DNA of 5,740 bases, taken from Rubrivivax sp. (GTDB taxonomy: Bacteria; Pseudomonadota; Gammaproteobacteria; Burkholderiales; Burkholderiaceae). The notes under the pieces are model-generated. The model was not told where the DNA came from. It saw nothing but the letters and a program-made list of their open reading frames with translations, and searched no databases. The position numbers and the translations under genes were made by a program. This document shows positions 1 to 5,176 of the stretch, piece after piece. The stretch spans positions 1 to 5,740 of the forward strand of contig SEEY01000284.1 of assembly GCA_004211235.1 (NCBI GenBank). Reading direction: 5' to 3'. The number at the start of each line of letters is the position of its first letter. Within the stretch, counting starts at the first letter, position 1.

Positions 1-599
1 CGCGGCTGGAGCAGCTCAAGACCAAGGTCGAGGAAGTGCTGGCCGAGAACCCGAAGCTGGCTGCGCTTGGCGGCCAGATCCGCCTGGACATGACCAAGGA
101 AGGGCTGCGCATCCAGATCGTCGACGAGGGCAACCGGCCCATGTTCGACAGCGGCAGCGCCATCGTGAAACCGTACATGCGCGAGTTGCTGCGCGAGCTC
201 GGCAACGTGCTGACCGAGGTGCCCAACCGGCTGACGGTGGAGGGCCACACCGATGCGCAGGCGTTCCCGGGCGGCGACAAGGGTTACAGCAACTGGGAAC
301 TGTCGGCCGACCGGGCCAACGCCTCCCGGCGCGAGCTGGTCGCCGGCGGCCTTTCGGAGGCCCGCATGCTGCGCGTCCAGGGGCTGGCCGCGAGCAAGCT
401 GCTCGATGCCAAGGACCCTAACGGCGCATTGAACCGGCGCATCAGCATCATCGTCATGAACCGCGATGCCGAAGACGCCGTGCTGAAGAATGTGGCGGAA
501 GAAACCGAGGCCGATGCACCGGCAGCCGAGACCGGGCTCACGCAAGTGCCGCCTAGCGGGAAAATGCCGCAAACTCAATCTACGCCCCCAAGCCGCTAG
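1..599 (+). CDS. motB: Flagellar stator protein MotB, C-terminal part (5' end outside window)
   Basis: The reading frame is open from the left edge (first whole codon at 3) to the TAG at 597-599, giving the last 198 residues. MotB pairs with MotA in the inner membrane to form the ion-conducting stator, and its periplasmic domain holds the stator to peptidoglycan. The visible part is that OmpA/MotB-type domain. It has the GHTD motif (bases 243-254), followed by GYSNWELSADRANASRREL, which matches the N-x-x-L-S-x-x-R-A peptidoglycan-binding signature and is very like enteric MotB, and then an NRRISIIV strand. The N-terminal membrane helix with the proton-binding Asp, and the plug, lie outside the window. 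The last 30 or so residues form a Pro/Thr/Ala-rich tail without an obvious fold. cheY follows after 54 bases with no terminator between, so the two are probably co-transcribed. The GTG at 36 is internal, not a start. MotB rather than plain OmpA is favoured by the close match and the che/flh neighbours. Confidence 0.95.
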   Translation, partial: RLEQLKTKVEEVLAENPKLAALGGQIRLDMTKEGLRIQIVDEGNRPMFDSGSAIVKPYMRELLRELGNVLTEVPNRLTVEGHTDAQAFPGGDKGYSNWELSADRANASRRELVAGGLSEARMLRVQGLAASKLLDAKDPNGALNRRISIIVMNRDAEDAVLKNVAEETEADAPAAETGLTQVPPSGKMPQTQSTPPSR

Positions 600-653
600 A
601 AACTAGACTGCGGGCTGACCCCTGAAATCCCCGCCTGCACAGAGAGGATCGCC

Positions 654-1046
654 ATGAGCGCTGACATGAAATTCCTGGTCGTCGACGACTTCTCCACCAT
701 GCGCCGCATCGTCCGCGGCCTGCTGAAGGAAATCGGCTACAACAACTGCGAAGAAGCCGAAGACGGCGTCGAGGCGTTGAGCATGCTCAAGGGCGCCAAG
801 TTCGACTTCGTCGTCAGCGACATCAACATGCCCAACATGACGGGCTTCGAGTTGCTGAAGGCCATCAAGGAAGACCCCAATCTCAAGCACCTGCCGGTGC
901 TGATGGTGACGGCCGAGGCGCGCAAGGAAGACATCGTGCTGGCCGCCCAGTCCGGCGCTGCCGGCTACATCGTCAAACCTTTCACGAAGGCGACGCTGGA
1001 AGAGAAGGTCATGAAGATCATGCAGAAGCTGGCCGCCGCGGCCTGA
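654..1046 (+). CDS. cheY: Chemotaxis response regulator CheY
   Basis: This is a single-domain receiver of 130 residues, the usual CheY length, with no output domain. CheA phosphorylates it; CheY-P then binds FliM at the flagellar switch and changes the direction of rotation. The expected residues are all present: acidic pair D11/D12, phosphoacceptor D56 in [11 protein letters not shown]86 in VTAEA, Y105, and K108 in the KPF motif. Each sits one position before its E. coli counterpart. The helix after the acidic pair ([16 protein letters not shown]) is typical of motor-binding CheY rather than of a generic receiver. The start at 654 is supported by AGAGAGG at 641-647, six bases upstream; the ATG at 666 has no such site. 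The gene lies between motB and cheZ, 29 bases before cheZ, and is probably co-translated with it from one message. Identification as the motor CheY is firm because cheZ is adjacent. Confidence 0.97.
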   Translation: MSADMKFLVVDDFSTMRRIVRGLLKEIGYNNCEEAEDGVEALSMLKGAKFDFVVSDINMPNMTGFELLKAIKEDPNLKHLPVLMVTAEARKEDIVLAAQSGAAGYIVKPFTKATLEEKVMKIMQKLAAAA

Positions 1047-1061
1047 CCCAACAACAACCAC

Positions 1062-1070
1062 AAAGGGGGA
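1062..1070 (+). promoter_or_regulatory. Strong ribosome binding site of cheZ
   Basis: AAAGGGGGA ends five bases before the ATG at 1076. It is preceded by an A/C-rich, probably unstructured stretch (1047-1061) right after the cheY stop. The spacing favours the ATG at 1076 over the in-frame ATG at 1082, so CheZ is taken to begin M-S-M-D. Seen directly; use as a ribosome site is inferred. Confidence 0.7.
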
Positions 1071-1075
1071 CCGCC

Positions 1076-1711
1076 ATGTCGATGGATCAACTGGATCAAC
1101 TGGCCAAGGCCCAGGAGCCGCTGCTTGTCTCGCCGGAGGTCTTCCAGCAGCTGGGCACGATCACGCGTACCCTGCATGACACCATGCAGCGCCTGGGCGT
1201 CATGCCCAAGCTGCAGGTGGCCACCGATGGCCTGCCCGACGCCCGCAGCCGCCTGAGCTACATCGCTGAGAAGACGGCCGCCGCGGCCGAGAAGGTGCTG
1301 AACTCGGTGGACCAGGCCAAGGCCGAGCACGCCGGCATCAGCCGCGCCACCAAGGAGCTCGCCGCGGCCATCGTCGCCGACCCGGTCCGCGCCGTCGCCA
1401 CCGGCGCGGTGATGAACTTCGTCAACGATGTCGAAACCCGCACGCAGAGCATCGACAACCACCTGACCGACATCATGCTGGCGCAGGACTTCCATGACCT
1501 CACCGGCCAGGTGGTGGCCAAGGTCGTGAAGCTCGCAAACGACCTGGAAGACAGCCTTGTCAAGCTGCTGGTGCAGGTGGTGCCGCCCGAGCAGCGCGAG
1601 AAGGTCGACCCGACCATCCTGCAGGGCCCGGTCGTCAACGCCGAAGGCCGCACCGACGTGGTCACGAACCAGGGCGAGGTCGACGACCTGCTCGCAAGCC
1701 TCGGTTTCTAG
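1076..1711 (+). CDS. cheZ: Protein phosphatase CheZ
   Basis: CheZ dephosphorylates CheY-P in the cytoplasm and so ends the tumble or reversal signal. The product has 211 residues, close to the 214 of E. coli CheZ. The middle (about 55-165) reads as the long helical hairpin that forms the four-helix dimer. It contains the family signature DIMLAQDFHDLTGQV, with D141 and Q145 matching the catalytic Asp and Gln (D143 and Q147 in E. coli). After a flexible stretch of about 170-198, the protein ends in GEVDDLLASLGF, the amphipathic CheY-docking helix. The active site and tail are both intact. A perfect 9-base tandem repeat near the 5' end encodes DQL-DQL. The start at 1076 is set by the ribosome site just upstream. 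A strong intrinsic terminator lies 21 bases after the stop, so cheZ is the last gene of its transcript. CheZ occurs mainly in beta- and gammaproteobacteria and some relatives, which helps to place the organism. Confidence 0.97.
   Translation: MSMDQLDQLAKAQEPLLVSPEVFQQLGTITRTLHDTMQRLGVMPKLQVATDGLPDARSRLSYIAEKTAAAAEKVLNSVDQAKAEHAGISRATKELAAAIVADPVRAVATGAVMNFVNDVETRTQSIDNHLTDIMLAQDFHDLTGQVVAKVVKLANDLEDSLVKLLVQVVPPEQREKVDPTILQGPVVNAEGRTDVVTNQGEVDDLLASLGF
1083..1103 (+). repeat. Perfect 9-base tandem repeat at the start of cheZ
   Basis: TGGATCAAC occurs at 1083-1091 and again at 1092-1100, followed by a further TGG. In frame this is GAT CAA CTG twice, giving D-Q-L-D-Q-L at CheZ residues 4-9. Gain or loss of one copy by slippage would keep the frame and change three residues. 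The repeat is seen directly; any effect is inference. Confidence 0.8.
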
Positions 1712-1732
1712 GCCAGGGTCTCTACCGCCAAC

Positions 1733-1758
1733 AAGGCCGGCCGATGCGCCGGCCTTTT
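1733..1758 (+). terminator. Rho-independent terminator after cheZ
   Basis: AAGGCCGGC at 1733-1741 pairs perfectly with GCCGGCCTT at 1748-1756. This gives a 9-base-pair GC-rich stem with a six-base loop (CGATGC), running into four T residues (1755-1758) and a further TTT at 1761-1763. It begins 21 bases after the cheZ stop. On the - strand the stem is followed by only two T residues, so it most likely ends transcripts coming from cheZ. It separates the motB-cheY-cheZ message from flhB-flhA-flhF. Confidence 0.85.
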
Positions 1759-1814
1759 GCTTTGCGGCTCTGCATTGAGCACTGCTGCACAGCCCGACGG
1801 CCGTGCCGCAGCAC

Positions 1815-1847
1815 AGCGGGGAATAGGGGCCTGAGCACCCCGCTTTT
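1815..1847 (+). terminator. Possible second, weaker terminator-like hairpin
   Basis: AGCGGGG at 1815-1821 pairs with CCCCGCT at 1838-1844 and is followed directly by TTT (the T at 1844 makes a run of four). The loop is long (16 bases). A competing shorter stem, GGGG 1826-1829 with CCCC 1838-1841, uses the same right arm. It could be a back-up terminator behind the one at 1733-1758, or simply structure just upstream of a promoter. The pairing is seen; the function is uncertain. Confidence 0.35.
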
Positions 1848-1852
1848 CCCGC

Positions 1853-1880
1853 TCAAGTTTTTGGGTCAGCCTCGAACAAT
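1853..1880 (+). promoter_or_regulatory. Candidate promoter region for flhB-flhA-flhF, weak sigma-28-like match
   Basis: The 202-base gap between cheZ and flhB needs a promoter, because a strong terminator precedes it. The most AT-rich part holds TCAAGTTT at 1853-1860, seven of eight positions of the enterobacterial sigma-28 (FliA) -35 box TAAAGTTT. The expected -10 box (GCCGATAA about 11 bases on) is poor: TCGAACAA at 1872-1879 matches only four of eight. AACAAT at 1875-1880 is also a four-of-six match to a sigma-70 -10 box, with no good partner -35. The flhB start codon lies about 35 bases beyond, which is a reasonable distance. Export-gate genes are often under FlhDC or another master regulator instead; no clear FlhDC box was recognised. 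Confidence 0.3.
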
Positions 1881-1889
1881 CGGGTCAGC
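1863..1889 (+). repeat. Direct repeat GGGTCAGC in the flhB leader
   Basis: GGGTCAGC occurs at 1863-1870 and 1882-1889, 19 bases apart start to start, each followed shortly by CTCG (1871-1874) or GCCTCG (1890-1895). The same octamer is present in inverted form (GCTGACCC, 614-621) in the motB-cheY spacer. The copies are seen directly. Whether they bind a regulator or are chance in GC-rich DNA cannot be told here. Confidence 0.45.
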
Positions 1890-1913
1890 GCCTCGCATGG
1901 GGCGAACGACGCC

Positions 1914-3089
1914 ATGGCTGACCAAGACGCACAAGACCGCAACCTACCTGCCTCGCCCAAAAAGATCGAGAGATCACGGGCCGAGGGCCAGGTGCCGCGC
2001 TCGCGCGACCTGCCGCATTTCGCGATGATGGTTGCCGGTGGGGCGGCGCTCGCCGCGGGCGGGCCGCAGATCGTCGAGAAGCTGCGCCAGACGTTGACGA
2101 CGGGTCTGCGTTTTGACGCCGCCATGCTGCAAAAGCCTGGCTTCATGGGCGAGCGCCTCGTCGAGATGACGCTGGATTTCGCCGCCGTGATGGGGCCCAT
2201 CGCGGCACTGCTGGTGGTGGTCGGCATCGCCAGCAACCTGGCCAGTGGCGGCTGGAACTGGACGATGAAGCCGTTGGCGCCCAAGTTCTCGCACCTGAAC
2301 CCGCTCACCGGCCTCGGCCGCCTGTTCACCGGCCAGGGCCTCGGCACGGCGCTCAAGGCAGTGCTGCTGGCGCTGGTGCTGGGCACCGTCGGTGCGATGG
2401 TGCTGAAGGACCGGCTCGCGGCCTACGTGAGCATCATGTCCGTGCCGCTGCCCTCGGCACTGGCCTATGCCGGCCAGCAGCTGATGGGCGCGCTGGGCCT
2501 GCTGGCCATCGCGCTGGCCGTGTTCGCCGCCATCGACCTGCCGCTGCAGCGCCAGCTCTGGCTGCGCCGCATGAAGATGAGCCGCGAGGAAGCCAAGCAG
2601 GAAATGAAGGAGGTTGAAGGCAACCTCGAGGTCAAGGCCAAGATGCGCGCCATCATGCGCGAGATGGCCAAGCGCCGCATGCTGGCCGCCGTACCGCAGG
2701 CCGACCTGGTGGTCATGAACCCGACCCACTATGCCGTCGCGCTGAAGTACGAGGAAGGCAAGATGGCCGCGCCCAAGGTCATCGCCAAGGGCGCCGACTT
2801 GTTGGCCATGAAGATCCGCGACCTGGCCAAGGAGAGCAAGGTGCCGGTGCTGCAGCAGCCGGTGCTGGCCCGTGCGCTGTACGCCCACGCGAAGGTCGAC
2901 CACGAGATTCCCGCGGCCCTGTTCGGCGCCGTGGCCCAGGTGCTCGCCTATGTCTACCAGCTGCGTGCCGCGATGGCGTCGCGCAACGCGCCGCGGCCCG
3001 ACATGCCCAAGCCGCATGTGCCGCCGGAGCTCGACCCGCACAACAAGCCGGGCTGGCAGCCCGAGCCTGACGAGGACCTCGCCGAATGA
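1914..3089 (+). CDS. flhB: Flagellar type III export gate protein FlhB
   Basis: FlhB is an inner-membrane part of the flagellar export gate. After hook completion it switches secretion from rod/hook to filament subunits. The product has 391 residues (Salmonella 383). The N-terminus has the family's charged run (SPKKIERSRAEGQVPRSRDL, 14-33), then four membrane segments at roughly 35-50, 87-110, 145-165 and 185-208, then the cytoplasmic linker rich in K/R/E (about 212-255), and the autocleavage motif N269-P-T-H272 at bases 2718-2729, the same residue number as in Salmonella. The rest of the cytoplasmic domain follows, with a Pro-rich acidic tail at 357-391. ATG 1914 is the only standard start between the in-frame stop TAG at 1824-1826 and the conserved region. 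Its ribosome site is weak (GGGGCGA at 1899-1905), unlike the strong sites of cheZ and flhF. It lies first in the flhB-flhA-flhF block, and its TGA overlaps the flhA ATG. The NPTH motif and neighbours mark it as flagellar FlhB and not a virulence-type homologue. Confidence 0.97.
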   Translation: MADQDAQDRNLPASPKKIERSRAEGQVPRSRDLPHFAMMVAGGAALAAGGPQIVEKLRQTLTTGLRFDAAMLQKPGFMGERLVEMTLDFAAVMGPIAALLVVVGIASNLASGGWNWTMKPLAPKFSHLNPLTGLGRLFTGQGLGTALKAVLLALVLGTVGAMVLKDRLAAYVSIMSVPLPSALAYAGQQLMGALGLLAIALAVFAAIDLPLQRQLWLRRMKMSREEAKQEMKEVEGNLEVKAKMRAIMREMAKRRMLAAVPQADLVVMNPTHYAVALKYEEGKMAAPKVIAKGADLLAMKIRDLAKESKVPVLQQPVLARALYAHAKVDHEIPAALFGAVAQVLAYVYQLRAAMASRNAPRPDMPKPHVPPELDPHNKPGWQPEPDEDLAE

Positions 3090-5176
3090 ATCCGTTGATC
3101 CAGAAGCTGCAGGGCCTGCTCGGCCCGCGCGCCGGCATCATTGCCGCCCTCGGCGCACCGATCGCGGTGTTGCTGGTGCTGTCGATGATGGTGCTGCCCC
3201 TGCCGCCGTTCGCGCTGGACCTGCTGTTCACTTTCAACATCGCCATGGCCGTGATGGTGATGATGGTGGCGGCGCACATGATCAAGCCGCTGGACTTCGC
3301 GGCCTTCCCGACCGTGCTGCTGCTGACGACGCTGATGCGCCTGTCGCTGAACGTCGCCTCCACGCGCGTCGTGCTGCTGGAAGGCCACACCGGCACGGGC
3401 GCTGCAGGCAAGGTCATCGAGGCCTTCGGGCACTTCCTGATCGGCGGCAACTTTGCCGTCGGCCTGATCGTCTTCGCCATCCTCGTCGTCATCAACTTCA
3501 TCGTCGTCACCAAGGGCGCGGAGCGCATCGCCGAGGTCGGCGCGCGCTTCACCCTGGACGCGATGCCCGGCAAGCAGATGGCGGTGGACGCCGACCTGAA
3601 CGCCGGCCTCATCAACGAGGCGGAGGCCAAGCGCCGCCGCGTCGAGCTGGGCGACGAAGCGGACTTCTTCGGCTCCATGGACGGTGCCAGCAAGTTCGTG
3701 CGCGGCGACGCGGTCGCGGGCATGCTGATCCTGGCCATCAACATCGTCGGTGGCTTCATCATCGGCATCGCCCAGCATGGCCTCTCGGCCAGCCAGGCCG
3801 CCAACAGCTACATCCTGCTGGCCGTGGGCGATGCGCTGGTGGCCCAGGTGCCGGCCCTGCTGATCTCGGTCGCGGCGGCGATGGTGGTGTCGCGCGTGGG
3901 CACCGACAAGGACATCGGCAGCCAGATCGGCAAGCAGGTGTTCGGCTCGGCCAAGTCGCTGGCGATCACGGCCGGCGTCATCGGGGCGCTCGGGCTGATC
4001 CCCGGCATGCCGCATGTGGTGTTCCTGCTGATCGCCTCGGGCATGGGCTACCTGGCCTACTGGTTGCGCAACAAGGAGCAGCAGCTCGAAGCCGCCAAGG
4101 CCGTCAAGCCCATCATGCCGCCGAGCGAAGGCGCCGGCGAGGCGAGCTGGGAAGACCTGGTGCCCGTGGACACGCTGGGCCTGGAAGTCGGCTATCGCCT
4201 CATCACGCTGGTCGACAAGAGCAAGGAAGGTGATCTGCTGAGCCGCATCAAGGGCGTGCGCCGCAAGTTCGCGCAGGAGGTCGGCTTCCTGCCGCCGCCG
4301 GTGCACATCCGCGACAACCTGGAGCTGCGCCCGAGCCAGTACCGCATCTCGCTGCGCGGCGCCGTCGTCGGCGAGGCCGAGGCCTTCCCCGGCATGTGGC
4401 TGGCCATCAACCCCGGCCACGCCACCCAGAAGCTGCTCGGCACGCAGACCACCGACCCCGCCTTCGGCCTGCCGGCGGTGTGGATCGAAGACCGGCAGCG
4501 CGAGATGGCGCAAATGAGCGGGTTTACGGTGGTTGATTGCTCGACCGTCGTGGCCACCCACCTTTCACACTTGATGCAAGTGCACGCGGCCCGACTGCTG
4601 GGGCGCGTGGAGACGCAATCCCTGGTCGAACACCTCACCAAGCAGGCGCCCCAATTGATCGAAGACGTGGTTCCCAAGATGGTCAGCATCGCCTCCCTGC
4701 AACGTGTCCTCCAGCTGCTGCTGGAAGAGGGCGTGCACGTGCGCGACATGCGTTCCATCGTCGAATGCCTGGCCGAGAACGCGTCCGCAGTGACCGACCC
4801 CGCCGAGCTGGCCCGACGCATCCGCACCCACATCGCGCCGGCCATCGTGCAGCAGATCTACGGCAGCGTGAAGGAGCTGGACGTCATCGCGCTGGAGCCC
4901 GAGCTGGAGCGCCTGGTGACCCAGGCCCTGAATTCCCCGCACGGCGCGGCGCTCGACCCGGGCGTGGCCGACACGCTGGCCCGCAGCGCCGCCGACAACG
5001 CCCAAAAGCAGGAAGACCGCGGCGTGCCGGCCGCCCTGCTGGTGCCCGACCTGATCCGCGCGCCCATGGCCCGCCTGCTCAGGCGCGCTGCGCCCCGCCT
5101 CAAGGTGCTGGGCCACAGCGAGATTCCTGAGACACACACCATCCGCATCGGCTCCATCATTGGAGGTACAGCATGA
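3086..5176 (+). CDS. flhA: Flagellar type III export gate protein FlhA
   Basis: FlhA is the largest export-gate protein. Its membrane part helps to use the proton motive force, and its cytoplasmic ring docks chaperone-substrate complexes. The product has 696 residues, the usual length (Salmonella 692). Residues 1-327 hold about eight hydrophobic segments, starting near 18-38, 44-64 and 74-90, with the FHIPEP-family core: RLSLNVASTR (85-94), GAERIAEVGARFTLDAMPGKQMAVDADL (144-171) and MDGASKFVRGD (198-208). R94, K203, D208 and D249 fall at the positions of functionally important charged residues known in Salmonella FlhA. A linker (328-360) leads to the cytoplasmic domain (361-696), which contains the conserved PPPVHIRDN region at 403-411. 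The ATG at 3086 overlaps the flhB stop as ATGA, with GAGGA at 3072-3076 as ribosome site. The gene ends in another ATGA overlap with flhF. It is complete and intact. Codon choice is less GC-rich than the rest around 4510-4690. Confidence 0.98.
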   Translation: MNPLIQKLQGLLGPRAGIIAALGAPIAVLLVLSMMVLPLPPFALDLLFTFNIAMAVMVMMVAAHMIKPLDFAAFPTVLLLTTLMRLSLNVASTRVVLLEGHTGTGAAGKVIEAFGHFLIGGNFAVGLIVFAILVVINFIVVTKGAERIAEVGARFTLDAMPGKQMAVDADLNAGLINEAEAKRRRVELGDEADFFGSMDGASKFVRGDAVAGMLILAINIVGGFIIGIAQHGLSASQAANSYILLAVGDALVAQVPALLISVAAAMVVSRVGTDKDIGSQIGKQVFGSAKSLAITAGVIGALGLIPGMPHVVFLLIASGMGYLAYWLRNKEQQLEAAKAVKPIMPPSEGAGEASWEDLVPVDTLGLEVGYRLITLVDKSKEGDLLSRIKGVRRKFAQEVGFLPPPVHIRDNLELRPSQYRISLRGAVVGEAEAFPGMWLAINPGHATQKLLGTQTTDPAFGLPAVWIEDRQREMAQMSGFTVVDCSTVVATHLSHLMQVHAARLLGRVETQSLVEHLTKQAPQLIEDVVPKMVSIASLQRVLQLLLEEGVHVRDMRSIVECLAENASAVTDPAELARRIRTHIAPAIVQQIYGSVKELDVIALEPELERLVTQALNSPHGAALDPGVADTLARSAADNAQKQEDRGVPAALLVPDLIRAPMARLLRRAAPRLKVLGHSEIPETHTIRIGSIIGGTA
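5161..5167 (+). promoter_or_regulatory. Ribosome binding site of flhF
   Basis: TGGAGGT lies inside the last codons of flhA, with GGAGG at 5162-5166, and is six bases before the ATG at 5173. It sets the flhF start and shows that the gene has its own good ribosome site in addition to the ATGA overlap with flhA. Confidence 0.7.

Noticed and set aside
575..599. Possible sigma-28 promoter for cheY at the end of motB (TCAA and GCCGCTAG)
   Set aside because: The -10-like part matches six of eight, but it is the motB stop region and the spacing to TCAA is two bases too short, with a poor -35. Read-through from motB explains cheY expression.
610..634. Five-base-pair hairpin GCGGG/CCCGC in the motB-cheY spacer
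   Set aside because: The stem is short, the loop is 15 bases and no T tract follows, so it is not a convincing terminator.
1783..1813. TGCTGC/GCAGCA inverted repeat in the cheZ-flhB gap
   Set aside because: Six base pairs with a 19-base loop is weak and expected by chance in such sequence; no T tract follows.
1744..2028. Small open frame of 94 codons in the cheZ-flhB gap
   Set aside because: It starts inside the terminator hairpin, has no ribosome site, overlaps flhB by more than 100 bases and has an unconvincing Arg/Thr-rich product.
1974..3041. Open frame of 355 codons on the - strand opposite flhB
   Set aside because: Same reason: a His/Gln/Arg-rich shadow of a well-supported gene.
2872..4233. 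Open frame of 453 codons on the + strand in another frame of flhB/flhA
   Set aside because: The product is Arg/Ala/Gly-rich and resembles nothing; it is a frame shadow in high-GC sequence.
2954..4561. Open frame of 535 codons on the - strand across flhB/flhA
   Set aside because: It lies opposite two intact, highly conserved genes. Its translation is His/Arg/Gln/Asp-rich with no recognisable fold, as expected from the antisense of GC-rich coding DNA.
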